Of a stretch of 64,000 nt of DNA, positions 12,930-23,890 are shown one piece after another (position 1 is the first letter of the stretch; each line of letters begins with the position of its first letter). The stretch covers positions 348,448,339 to 348,512,338 of the forward strand of contig NC_090451.1 of NCBI RefSeq assembly GCF_031143425.1, given 5' to 3'. The position numbers and the translations under genes were made by a program. The stretch is from Pleurodeles waltl (Eukaryota > Chordata > Amphibia > Caudata > Salamandridae). Below the pieces are notes generated by a model. That model was not told where the DNA came from, did no database searches, and was given only the letters and a program-made list of their open reading frames with translations.

Positions 12930-13372
12930 TGTCGCTCGCAGACACAGGTCACAGCAGCACTTGCAGTGTAGGCCCTCTCCTGTTGAAGGTCAGGTAGCTT
13001 GTGAGTGAATAGTTAGAAAATGGCGGTCACGTCTGCGGTGGTGCGTACCGTCACTACCGGCATACATTGCCATTGGCTCCTGGAATCCATAGGGCCCAAT
13101 GATAACCAATGTGAAGTTGCGTGGTGGTCATCGACCGCCTACTGCGACGGCGCACAACGCCAGTGCAATTACCTCATTTCCACCTGTCCCTCCTCACAGG
13201 TCAGGCAGCCGCCATTTCAGGGGGGCACAGGGCATGGCACCTAACTGTATCACAGCAGACAGTGGCACATCAACCGACTCTCGAGTTCACATACTGCTTC
13301 TGTAAAGTAAAAAAATCAACATTAGTGCAAAAGATGTGGAATGGTGACCCTCTGCTCACCGTTCTCTTCCAT
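12930..13372. promoter_or_regulatory. Divergent intergenic region between accessory gene A and the transposase
   Basis: The two genes point away from each other, so this 443-bp interval would have to hold both promoters. I see no clear TATA box. It has GCGG/CCGC-rich words near 13120-13160. The role is inferred from gene orientation only. Confidence 0.35.
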
Positions 13373-14496
13373 AGGCTTCAGCCGCTGAGGCTGCATATGA
13401 GATGGTGGCATCCTCCGGTGTACAGACCACTGGTGGACCTTGCGACAATGGAGGACAGACACATTATCATCACATACAGACTGGATCGTGCCAAAATCCT
13501 AGAACTGTGTGCCCAATTGGAGCCAGACCTGATGTCAGCTATCCTCCAGCCCACAGGAATCCCCCCTCTAGTGCAAGTCCTGTCAGTGCTCCATTTCCTG
13601 CAAGTGGTTCCTTCCAAACAACAGTGGCCATGGCATCAGGGATGTCTCAGCCAATGTTCTCCAACGTGTTGAGCAGAGTGTTGTCAGACCTGCTGAAACA
13701 CATGCGCAGCTACACTGTATTCCCCCAGGTGGAGGATCTGGCCACAGTGAAAGCTGACGTTTATGCCCTGGGACATATCCCCAACATCATTGGTGCCATT
13801 GATGGTACACATGTAGCATTTGTCCCCCACCCGGAGAAATGAACAGCTTTACAGGACTAGAAAAAGCTATCACTCGATAAATTTGCAGATGGTGTGTCTG
13901 GCGGACCAGTACATCTCCCATGTGAATGCCAAATATCCTGGCTCTGTGCATGACGCCTATATCTTGAGGAATAGCAGCATCCCATGTGTGATGGGTCAAC
14001 TCCAGAGGCACCAGGTGTGGCTAATAGGTGAGCCAAAGGTCCCCATCTGAGTATATGTTGATGTATGGGTATGGGATTGCCCCTAAGGGTTAGTGTGTGT
14101 CTAACAGCTGTCCCTCGATATTTTCCGGTGACTCTGGTTACTCCAACCTCTCATGGCTACTGACCCCAGTGAGGAATGCCAGGACAAGGGCAGAGGAACA
14201 TTGGGCATACAAGGAGGATTATAGAAAGGACCTTCGGCCTCCTGAAGGCCAGGTTCCGGTGCCTCCATCTGAAAGGTGGATCCCTGTACTACTCACCCAA
14301 GACGGTGTGCCAGATCATCGTGGCATGCTGTATGTTGCACAACCTGGCCTTGAGATGCCAGGTGCCTTTTCTGCAGGAGGATGTGTCTAGAGATGGTCTC
14401 GTTACAGCTGTAGAGCCTGTGGACAGTGACAAAGAAGAGGCAGAGGAAGAAGATGTGGACAACAGAACAAACATCATACAGCGGTACTTCCAGTGA
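13373..14496 (+). pseudogene. Harbinger DDE transposase, broken by frameshifts and a lost splice acceptor
   Basis: Pieces in successive frames cover the family. 13373-13600 is an N-terminal helix region (YRLDRAKILELCAQLEPDL). 13620-13840 contains GAIDGTHVAF with the first catalytic Asp. 13850-14030 contains LADQYISHVNAKYPGSVHDA. 14128-14200 contains the DSGY box, and 14205-14496 the RRIIERTFGLLKARFRCL helix with the catalytic Glu and an acidic C-terminus. Frameshifts occur near 13605, 13840 and 14195. An intron seems to start at the GTGAGC at 14029. To restore the frame its 3' end should fall just before 14128, where the sequence is CCG rather than an AG acceptor. The enzyme would cut and paste the element into 3-bp targets. 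Confidence 0.8.
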
Positions 14497-15022
14497 CACA
14501 CAGGTAAGACACTGTAACTTCACTTTACATTACAGCTTTCTGTTGCACATTGTACATGGCAGCCTGTTTCCCTATGTCTATGGCCACTGACTGTTCCCTT
14601 TGGAATATCTATTTTCAGATCACTGTGCCCCATTCTGGCTCCTGCTATTTGTAATGCTGCCCACCAAAGGTCATCCTGTAGTATATTTCACTGTACGTAT
14701 ACGTTGCAATGCTTTGAGAATGTTGCACTAAAACATTTGTGAATCATTAGACTGACTCCAAATTGTTATTTGTTTCAAGGGTGTTTATTTAGGTGCTTAT
14801 AAGTATAGGGGTATGTGCTAGGGGCTGGGGTGATAGTAGAGGAAAGTCCATGGTAGAGTCCAGTCTCTTGGTATCACAGGTGCATGGTCCAAGGGGGCAT
14901 GGAAATGGGAGCAATGGCAGTTCAAGGTGGACAGGGTAACAGAGTGGGACAGAAGGGTGACAATCAGGAGAGTCCTATTTCCTGGCAGGGGTCTTGGCAA
15001 TGTTCTCTGGCTTCTGCCTGGA
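14497..15022. other. Convergent 3' region between transposase and accessory gene B
   Basis: Non-coding interval downstream of both converging genes. It holds a minus-strand AATAAA (14784-14789) for gene B. I see no further structure. Confidence 0.4.
14784..14789 (-). promoter_or_regulatory. Polyadenylation signal AATAAA, accessory gene B
   Basis: TTTATT on the plus strand gives AATAAA on the minus strand, about 235 bp beyond the last recognisable codons of gene B. Assignment is by position only. Confidence 0.4.
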
Positions 15023-16520
15023 TCATAGGGACCCTTTGCAGGGTGGTACTCCTTCTGCAGGTGGTGGGGTGCTGGTGGCCTGTTGTTCCTGTGGCGGTGC
15101 CTCCTGTCCACTAGCTGGCGGAGGTGGAGGGCTGTTCTTCGATATGGCTAGTGTCAGGGGCCCGTTGGTGTGCCACTGCCTCCCATATGGTGTTGGCCAT
15201 GTCAGCCAGCACATCTGCAATGGTGACCAGGATAGTGTAGATGTGTTTGAGGTCCTCCCTGATCCCCAGGTACTGTCCATCCTGCAGCTGCTGGGTCTTC
15301 TGCAACTTGGCCAGTATCTGGCCCATTGTCTTCTGGGAATGGTGGTATGCTCCCAGGATGTTTGAGAGTGCCTCGTGGAGAGTGGGTTCCCTGGGCCTGT
15401 CCTCCCCCTGTCACACAGCAGTCCTCCCAGCTTTCCTGTTGTCCTGTGCCTCTGTCCCCTGAACCGAGTGCCCACTGCCACTGACCCCAGGTCCATGATT
15501 GTCCTGTGTTTGTGGGGTTGCCTGGGGTCCATGTAGTGGTGGACACACTGCTGATTGACATGTCCTGGGGACAGTGGCATGGGCCCGCTGGGTGAGTGCT
15601 GTGCTGGTGTTTCCTGAGGGGGGAGGCTCTGTGGTGGTTTGGGACTGTATCAGGGGAACCGACTGGCCAGAGGCCCCTGATGGGCCAGGTTGGTCATCGT
15701 GATCCAAGTGTGCAGAGCTGCTGTCATCACTGTGGGCCTCTTCAGGGGGTGACTGGATGTAGCTGGCACATCCTATGCAGTGACGTTGAGTAGGGGTCCT
15801 GTTGGGATGCAAATGCATTGTTAATGTATCTGCGTGGGCCATATTGTGAATGGGTGTGTTTCCATCTCTGATTGTGATTTCCCTGTCAGCTTGGCCTTGT
15901 GTGAGTGGTGATTTTGTGGGCTGGGTGAGTCTCTCTACTGGGCATGCTGTGGTGATGGGTGTCCATACAGGTCTGTGATGGGGGTCCATGCATAGGTGTT
16001 GCATGCAGGGCTTGGTATTGGGATGGGTGGGTTCTGATAGTGGGGTATATTTGAGTTGGTGGAGTGATGGGGGTGAGGGTAGGGGTTGGAGTTTGTGATG
16101 GCATGCAGGTGGGGGGGTGAAAGTAGTAAAGATTTGACTTACCAGAGTCCAGTCCTCCTGCTTCTCATGTGAGGCCCTCAGGATGCATGATCGCCAAGAC
16201 TTGCTCCTCCCATGTTGTTATATGTGGGGGGGAGGTGGGGGTCCACCGCCAGTCCTCTGTACAGCAATCTGGTGTCTTAATACCACAAAATGCACCTTTC
16301 CCGGTAGGTCGTTCCACCTCATCCTGATGTCATCCCTGGTTCTTGGGTGCTGTCCCACGGTGTTGACTCTGTCCACTATTCTCCGCCATAGCTCCATCTT
16401 CCTAGCAATGGATGTCTGCTGCACCTGTGATCCGAAAAGCTGTGGCTCTACCCGGATGATTTCATCCACCATGGCGCTTAGCTCCTCCTCAGAAAACCTG
16501 GGGTCTCTTTGGGGTGTCAA
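15023..16520 (-). pseudogene. Harbinger accessory gene B: second Myb/SANT-like DNA-binding protein
   Basis: Exon 1 (about 16143-16520) starts MTPQRDPRFSEEELSAMVDE and continues through KMELWRRIVDRVN to RTRDDIRMRWNDL, a classic Myb/SANT-like domain with a tryptophan in each of the later helices. It ends near a GGTAAGTC donor at 16142. A frameshift near 16215 cuts the frame just after a run of prolines. The later part (16004-15023) lies in two or three frames: a Ser/Thr/Pro-rich linker, then a helical segment (KHIYTILVTIADVLADMANT, 15165-15270) that could oligomerise. It is clearly a different protein from accessory gene A, sharing the fold but little sequence. It converges on the transposase gene. 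Confidence 0.7.
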
Positions 16521-16732
16521 GGATGTGGTGTGAGTGATATGTGTGAGGATGTGTGGGGTGATGTGTGGGGTGATGTGTTGTAGTGTATGTTGTGATGTGC
16601 ATGAATGGTTTCTGGTTGATGGTGTTCTGTGCCTCTGATTTAGTGGGTGCTCTTGCCTCTGAGGTCACGGTATGTTGGCGGCCGTCAGCACGGCGGTAGG
16701 CAGCATTTACTGCCAGGGTTGTAGTGAGGGCC

Positions 16733-16945
16733 ATAGTCTTGTCATCTCACTCGTCACACTACATTAACTATAGCTAATGCCTTTTCCATGACTGTTTCTA
16801 GCCTTGACTGCATGACCTATAGAGTGGTGGGCAGAGCTTACCGAGTTCTACTGCATGGAATTCCACGGAGTTGAGTAAAAACTCAGTGGAATTCCATGTA
16901 GTTCTGCGTGTGGCTGAGAGCCACCTGCCCTACTACCCTGGTGCT
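16733..16945. other. Right flank of Harbinger, start of fold-back sequence
   Basis: Non-coding. It contains a GGAATTCC-centred imperfect palindrome (16855-16905, CATGGAATTCCA on both arms). The sequence GGGCAGAGCTTACCGAGTTC near 16829 resembles the reverse complement of 18015-18045, so 16825-18050 may be one element with inverted ends. That link is weak. Confidence 0.35.
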
Positions 16946-17044
16946 GAATGCGCCTCATCTCAGAAGTGCTAAGCAGGGTCGGGCCTGGTTAGTAGGTCTA
17001 GCCAGACCCGATCCTGCTTAGCGCTTCCGAGATCAGGCGTATTC
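16946..17044. repeat. 99-bp hairpin whose arms resemble 5S rRNA
   Basis: Left arm 16946-16992 and right arm 16998-17044 pair with about 40 of 47 matches around a 5-base loop. Read outward-in, both arms resemble the internal control region of vertebrate 5S rRNA (GCTAAGCAGGGTCGGGCCTGGTTAG). It is not a functional 5S gene: the 5' and 3' thirds are missing and two copies face each other. A 5S-derived SINE head that folded back is the simplest reading. Confidence 0.7.
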
Positions 17045-17059
17045 AAGCCAGAGTATGCC

Positions 17060-17841
17060 AAAACATCAGCAAAAGCTGCCGTTTCAGGCCTCTTGTGCTG
17101 GCACAGCCCACCTGCCTTCAGCCTGCTGCTCTCAACCACACCTGCACACTTCCCTTCACCAACTGCTGTCCTTCACAAACTTGCTTCTGAAAGCCAAGCA
17201 TACTCCCTCTTCTGCACCAGCCTTGCAATCACTTCATATGTGCTTACACACAGCCTCAAACAGCCCTTTCTTTAGGGCCCAGCACTAGCAGCAGCAAACC
17301 AGCTCACCACCAGCAGCCTGGCATTTTTACAAAGTGCCTAGCCTTGCTTGCCACTGGGCTGTAAGGCACACTCAGGCCACACACTTATTTATCTGTCGGG
17401 GGCTACCACTCAGCAGCTAATGCTCCGCTGGTCTTCAACTCTCCCTGCTGGCCTCAACTCTGTACCCCATAACACCAGTTTCTTTCCCAGGGACTCTGGG
17501 GAGACAGGTTCTTTTCAAGTGGAGCTCTGACTTCAAGTTTCCTTTTTTACAAGCACAGACCCCTCCACCTACCACATATGCAAATACTGTCCATGCACAG
17601 TGCCAGCCCCCATGTGCACATAGAAGATAAAGTGAAACAAGGGTCTTACCTGGGTCCAGGACTCCTCCGTCCTGGGTCACCATTGCCAGCTGCCTGGCTC
17701 TCTGCCTCCCAGTGCCCCTTGCTCCTGGGCTGCTGAGGACAGTGAAATAAGGGATGCCAGGATCTGGTGCTGGTGCCGGTGCAGTCCCTCACCAGCAGCT
17801 TGCAGCAGCAGCAGCACGCCCGGCCGCCACCCATGGGCTGA
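17060..17841. other. No recognisable gene
   Basis: C/A-rich sequence with short unrelated frames. Possibly the interior of a repeat bounded by the two fold-back hairpins. Confidence 0.4.
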
Positions 17842-17934
17842 GTGCGCATTGCAGCCCAGTTATGGGCCACACAGCTCAAGCGCAGACTGTCTGCGCTTGT
17901 GCTGTGTGGCCTATAACTGGGTCGCAGTGCGCAT
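17842..17934. repeat. 93-bp fold-back hairpin
   Basis: The arms 17842-17887 and 17889-17934 are reverse complements with few mismatches (core CCCAGTTATGGGCCACACAG against CCCAGTTATAGGCCACACAG) and almost no loop. No coding content. Confidence 0.75.
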
Positions 17935-18059
17935 GCAGTGAGATCCGCTCTACTGCCGGGGCTAGTGGAGTTTTTAGCCGAACTCTGCACTCTGAACGGA
18001 GTGCCAAAAACTCTGTTAATTCTGCCAGCGGAACAGAGCTTGCCACTCACCTGAGGCTT

Positions 18060-19212
18060 ATAGCATGTGAAATCATTGCATTCAAAACAACACTAGTAAC
18101 TTCTCAAATTACATTATTTAGCACAACAATGTGCATGGTAGAGTTATGAGTTATAGCGTTGTCTGTTTGCGAACTAACAAGAGTGGTAAAAAGGTCCACT
18201 AGGGAATTGATGGACTTCGGAGGAGCTACACTTACCATTTCTTCTTCAAAAAGTGCAGCAGTAGGGAAAGTGTTAGATTTCAGAGGGTTTAAATGTACTA
18301 TTCTCACTTTGATGAAGTTACAATAACATCTCTCTCACCTTTGATAGTGATTGATTGCCCATCTGGTTCAAGGATTGGGGAAAGAAGGAGGACAGTCAGG
18401 TTTAGGTCAATCTTCTTTGTTCCTAGAAGGCACTGAACTAAATAATTCTATTAATAATCTTATATTTAAGTGCTGTGTATAACAGGCTCCACTCTTAGCC
18501 CAATTATTGGTATTCATCTATCAACCTTGTAGGAATAGAAAGCTGAACTGGTTTGCCAGTATTCAATCTTGGGATCAGCAGATCACCATAGATATCACTG
18601 GTGAGTATTTAAATAACTAAGTATATGTGCATTGCAATCAGAAATCAGACAATGGTGAAACTGTAACAGGGTCTCTGAGGAACGGTCACAGACTCCTACA
18701 ACAATGAGGCAGCGTCCCTGATCTTTCCGTAGACAGGAAGCCATCATCTTTTACTGCATGAAATATTAGCTTGCACAGAAGTCATTCATATATATGATCT
18801 CCATGCACACAAGACCGAAGCCCAAACACACCACCCACACTCATCTAACGTTAGAGGACCTATGCTGCTCCATTGATGTCAGCCTTAACAACCCTCAATC
18901 TCTTGGGCTTGGTGAGGGGGAATATGTATTGAGGCACACGTTAGTTGCACCCTAAAACCTCAAGAAGCATCCAAGCAGGCTCACGTATGCTAAGTCCAAG
19001 GGCGGATAAAGGAAGCATAGTGTCAGGCAAGAAGTGAAATGAAGTAGATGCTTGACACAGCTGTCCGTACCCTGAGAGGACATTGTCCCTACAATTCCGT
19101 CATCTGTTTTTTTCTTTAACTTCATTTCCCAAAAACGCTTATTTAATATTAATAGTGACTGTGATAAATTGGGTTGTTCGTTGAGAAGGGTGAAGCACCA
19201 GGCACAATCCTT
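18060..19212. other. No recognisable feature
   Basis: A/T-rich, unremarkable sequence. The frames are short and show no known domain on either strand. Confidence 0.4.
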
Positions 19213-21085
19213 TTCAGGGTGAACCACAAAAAGTTACTAAATTAACCTCTGCTTGACACGCTGGTGGTTTTGCACAAAAGCAGTCACACTTAACTTAGAG
19301 GCAATGTAAAGTATCTATCCAGCATACAAACATTCATAAAGTGAAAGTAAAACATAAGAATAATCCCACATCACTTTAGAAAAATAGAATACATTCTAAT
19401 AAATTATTTGACACCAAAACAACACATATTCAATCAGAAGAACCAGAGATATGCTAGTTTAAGAGGTTTTTTTAGAAATTAAATGCTATGAAACAAAAAA
19501 AACAACTACTATGGTTATCTGGTCACGAATGGCCAAGGTCAAAGTCACAGTTCAGGCCGACCGCGATGAAGCATTGATCAAATATAGGACTGAGTTCAGT
19601 CCACTTACAAAGCACCCTGTAGGTTAAGAGTTGAGATGAGGAGTCCTTGCATCGAGCTGCATGGTCCTGCATTGAGCAGTTATCAACAAGGAGCTGCAAT
19701 ATGAGGTCTGGCGTCGAGATGCATCTTGCAGCATCAGAGTTGAGTTCATAGAAGGGCACTTGGGATGGAAGATCTTTCGGCATCATAGAGTAAGCTATCA
19801 GCGGGAGCTTGCGAGAAGTTGCGCTGTGATATGCCTAGGACAAGATGCGTCATGCTGGGCCGATGTTGGTGGTGAGCTGCTTGACCCTGTGTTGAGATGT
19901 GAGGAATTGCTTTGACGTAGAAGAAGCCTGTTGTATCCCTGCAGCTTTGATTCATCAGTTCTCACAGGCAGGCTAGATTCAGCAGGGCAGCTCACAGCAA
20001 CAGAAGTGTCTTGGTGCATCAACTGCAGGCCTTTGGCAGCAAAGACACAGAGTTTGGGCAGCAGGGTAGATGTCACCGATGGGCAGCACTTCTTCCTGGC
20101 AGAGTCCCCAGGTCCAGATGTGATCTGAAGAGTAGGGGGTTCTCAGGGTCTACGTTGAATAGAGTCCATTTTGAAGTGGGAGAAACTTCTAGAGCCCTCC
20201 CCCTACAGAGGTGTCTGGAATTTCCTTTCTCCCTGCCCTGCTCCCAGGTTGTCTGTGGGAATAAAAGACTAGTGTGAAACCCTTGGAAACCCTTGGAGAG
20301 TGTGCTAAGACACAGTCTTTGTGATGTGCAAGTGGGATAGGTGGCAGCTCCTTCCCCTCATCCTGACAGAGAGGGCCCATCCTACCAACACCTATTTCCC
20401 CTTTGTTTCACTCTCTGGGAGTAACACACAAAGGCCAACTACCAGTTACACTTAGACACGTGACCTAGGATATAGGCTGCAGGAACCAAATGGTTAGGAC
20501 AAGAATTGCCAACTTTCTAAAAGTGGCATTTTCAGAACTGACTTACAATCTAACTTTACCATTAAAGCAAGTTTTAAATTACAATTCTTTGGAGATCAAA
20601 CTCAACATTCCTTCCTCCTCCCTATTGAAAGCAATCACTTATGATATATAATAAGGTAGCCCAATGTTATCCCATGGGAGAGGCAGGCCTTGTGGTAACT
20701 GGTAAATGAATTTAAGAGTTTTTCAATACCAGGACAAGTAAAAGTTAAAAAATACATGTCCAACTTTTTAACTACACTGCATCCTGCCTAATGCACTGCT
20801 TATGGCCTACGAATGGGTTGACTTATATGTACTAAAAAGGAAAGATTTGGCCTGGCAAAAGTTTTTTTGCCAGGTCAAAATAGCAGTTTAAAACTGCACA
20901 TAGAGGCTGCAATAGCAGGCCTGAGATGTTTAAGGGGTGACTTAAGTGGATGGCACATCAGTGCTCCAGGCCAACTGCTAGCATTTAATTTATAGGCCTT
21001 GGATACATGTAGTACCCCTTGTCTAGGGACTTACAGGTAAATTAAATGTGCCAATTGGGTGTAACCCACTGTTACCATGTTCATC
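19213..21085. mobile_element. Truncated copy 2 of the long-inverted-end family
   Basis: Starts inside the left inverted end (ACCTCTGCTTGACAC, then CTTAGAGGCAATGTAAAGTAT) and follows copy 1 (1290-2980) with patchy similarity, for example CCAAAACAACA...CAATCAGAAGAACC and TTTCTAAAAGTGGCATTT against TTTCTAAAAGTGGTATTT. The right inverted end is absent. No coding frame. Confidence 0.6.
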
Positions 21086-21424
21086 ATCGTCATGAAAGAT
21101 ACTTAATTCTGTTAATAAAAACCATAAAAGTTTATACATACACAGTACAATACCATAACATACAATCAGTAGGTAATAAAATACAGTAATAAAATGTACA
21201 CAATCATAAACATATTCAGCACATCAAGCGCCTCTTTTGACCTCTAAAGCTCCAAACAGAAAACTTGCAACATTAAAACAAACTGGGAAACGGCCTTAAC
21301 CACGACTCCGTAACAACGAAGTCGTGGACAACGAAAGCAGAACAACGCTTTTGTTAACCACGACTTCGTTGTTTCGTGCCTTAACCACACATGTGCTGAA
21401 CCACGCACATGCTTGGTTAAGGCA
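21086..21424. repeat. Left flank of the G-rich array, with a short hairpin and AACAACG words
   Basis: An A/T-rich stretch is followed by 21299-21326, a hairpin (CCACGACTCCGT, AACA, ACGAAGTCGTGG). Repeated CCACGACT, AACAACG and GGTTAAGGCAC words precede the array. The right flank at 23340-23530 carries similar AACAACG and GTTGTTCC words in the opposite sense, so flanks and array may be one element. Confidence 0.45.
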
Positions 21425-23335
21425 CACAAGAAGGGAGTCAGCTGAGGAGGACGACGCGATCAGTCAGGTAAGTGGGTTGTTTTAGGGGCAGGGGGGTCGG
21501 GTATTTTTAGTTTTAGGGGCAGGGTGGGGGATTGGGGTATTTTTAGTTTTGGGGGTCAGGGTGGTTTAGGAGAGGGGGTTGGGTTATTTTTTGTTTTAGG
21601 GCCTGTTTAGGGGCGGGGGAAGGGGGTCAAGGTATTTTTAGTTTTAGGAGAGGGGCGTTGGGGTGGTTTAGGTTTGGGGGAGGGGTATTTTTAGTTTTAG
21701 GGGCGAGGGTGGGGGGTTGGGGTATTTTTAGTTTTTAGGGGTGGGGGGTCGGGTGGTTTAGGGTTGGGGAGGAGTATTTTTAGTTTTAGGGGCGAGAGTT
21801 TTGGGGGTCAGGGTGGTTTAGGGGATGGGGTCGGGTTATATTTTGTTTTAGGGACGGTTTAGGGGTGGCGGAAGGGGGTCAGGGTATTTTTAGTTTTAGG
21901 GGTGGGGGTGTGGGGTCGAGGTATTTTTAGTTTTAGGGGAGGGGGTTTCGGGGCGGTTTAGATTTAGGGGCGGGGAGGGAGGGTAGGGGTATTTTTAGTT
22001 TTAGGGGTGGGGTGGGGGGTCAAGGTATTTTTAGTTTTAGGGGTGGGGGTCGGGCGGTTTGGGTTTGGGGGAGAGGTATTTTTAGTTTTAGGGGTGAGGG
22101 TGGGGGGTCGGGGTATTTTTAGTTTTAGGGGTGGGTGTCGGGTGGTTTAGGTTTAGGGGCGGGGAGGGGGGTCGGGCATTTTTAGTTTTAGGGGCAAGGT
22201 GGGGGGTTGGGTATTTTTAGTATTTGGGGGTGGGGGTCAGGGTGGTTTAGGTTTTTAGGGGTGGGGTGGGGGATTGGGGTGGTTTAGGTTTTAGTGGTGG
22301 GGGTTGGGGTGGTTTTAGGTTTTAGGGGTGGGGTGAGGGGTTGAGGTAATTTTAGGGGTGGAGGGTGGGGTGGTTTTAGGGGTGGGTTGGGGGTCGGGTA
22401 ATTTTAGGGGTGGGGTGGAGGGTTGGGGGGTTTAGGTTTTAAGGGCTGGTGGGGGCTCGGGGTAGTTTTAGGGGTGGGGCTGTTGGGTGGTTTTAGGTTT
22501 TAGGGGTGGGGGTTGGGGTAGTTTAGGTTTTAGGGGTGGGCTGGGGGTCGGGTAATTTTAGGGGTGGGGTGGAGGGGTTGGGGATTTTAGGTTATAGGGG
22601 CGGGGTGGGGGGCTCGGGTAGTTTTAGGGGCGGGGGTGGTTTTAGGTTTTAGGGGTGGTGGTTGGGGTAGTTTAGGGGTTGGGGTGGTTGTAGGTTTTAG
22701 GGGTGGGGTGAGGGGTTGCGGTAATTTTAGGGGTGGAGGTTGGGGTGTTTTTAGTGGTGGGTTGGGGGTCAGGTAATTTTAGGGGTGGGGTGGAGGGCTA
22801 GGGGGGTTTTAGGTTTTAAGGGTGGGGTGGGGGCTCGGGGTAGTTTTAGGGGCGGGGTGTTGGGTGGTTTTAGGTTTTAGGGGCGGGGTGTTGGATGGTT
22901 TTAGGTTTTAGGGGTGGGGTTGTGGTAGTTTAGGTTTTAGGGATGGGGTGGGGGTTGGGTGGTTTCAGGTTTTAGGGGTGGGTTGGGTTGGGGTCGGGTA
23001 ATTTTAGGGGTGGGGTGGAGGGGTTGGGGGTTTTAGGTTTTAGGGGCTGGGTGGGGTGCTCGGGGTAGTTTTAGGGGTGGGTGGTTTTAGGTTTTAGGGG
23101 TGGTGGTTGGGGTCGTTTAGGCTTTAGGGATGGGGTGGGGGTTGGGGTTGTTTTAGGGGCGGGGTGGGGGGGTTGGGGTGGTTTTAGGTTTTAGGGGCAG
23201 GGGCAGGGTGGGGGTCGCAGTAATTTCAGGGACGAGGTGGGGGGTTGGGGTAGTTTTAGGGGCAAGGATGGGGGGTTTGCGTGGTTTTAGGGGAGGGGTG
23301 GGGGGTCACTGTACTTTATAGGGGTGGGGGGCCAG
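21425..23335 (+). repeat. G-rich minisatellite, TTTTAGGGGTGGGGTGGGGGTCGGG type
   Basis: About 1.9 kb of degenerate units of roughly 33-45 bp. The left half uses GGTATTTTTAGTTTTAGGGG and the right half (from about 22250) GGTGGTTTTAGGTTTTAGGGG. The strand is almost free of C and A outside the TTTTAGGGG core, giving an extreme G skew and many runs of four or more G. The TTTTAGGGG word resembles telomeric repeats, and the array should readily form G-quadruplexes. No open frame of interest. Confidence 0.9.
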
Positions 23336-23600
23336 GGGGGACGCATGCTGGAACCATGCATGCCTATCACTAATGCCTTTACCAGGAATTCCTTTACAAC
23401 AAAAAATCGTTGTTATGGCATTCATGGTAAAGACATGAGTGGTAACAACGCGGTCGTTGTTCCAACCTCGTTGTTCAGGTATGCGTTGTTCCAGCATGTG
23501 TTGTTCCGACATACATTCAAACAAACTAGGGTGCTCATCAACATCTGAAGATAAATCAGGGCCTGTCTTACTCGACAGCGCCCTTTCTCTTTAAGAAAGG
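23336..23600. repeat. Right flank of the G-rich array
   Basis: Holds GCATGCTGGAACCATGCATGC and repeated GTTGTTCC/AACAACG words that echo 21293-21425. No gene. Confidence 0.4.
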
Positions 23601-23890
23601 GTATGATTATTGATGTCACAGTTCAGAGTAGTGGCCGCAAAACATTATAAAACGCATGGCATCTTGTAGCAAAAAATGATCCAGTCTTCCACTTTGTATC
23701 TCCCCTGTGGCCAATAGTTAGTGCAAAATATTCAATCTGAAAAATATTAAAAGAAAACAGTGTTGGTGTAATGTGACCACCATCAAGTAGAGCTCTACCG
23801 CAGGACATGTGTTTAGGAGGATATTTGCACTTTCTGATGGTTTATAGAGTTTTCTTCCTTTTCTATCAACATGTGCTCCCAAGAAATATT

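Larger units (their letters stand above)
8603..16732. mobile_element. Complete PIF/Harbinger DNA transposon, 8.13 kb, coding capacity decayed
   Basis: The left end GGCCTTCATTACAACCTTGG and the right end (reverse complement) GGCCCTCACTACAACCCTGG form terminal inverted repeats. The bases ATA occur directly outside both ends (8600-8602 and 16733-16735), a 3-bp target duplication as expected for PIF/Harbinger. Inside are a DDE transposase on the plus strand and two separate Myb/SANT-like genes on the minus strand. Family knowledge: the Myb-like partner helps bring the transposase to the nucleus and to the element ends. All three genes carry frameshifts or lost splice sites, so this copy could move only with help from another. 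Confidence 0.85.

Noticed and set aside
16925..17060. Functional 5S rRNA gene
   Set aside because: Only the middle third is present, twice and inverted. The gene ends are missing.
21425..23335. True interstitial telomere
   Set aside because: Units are long, variable and lack TTAGGG tandem runs. The resemblance is limited to TTTTAGGGG.
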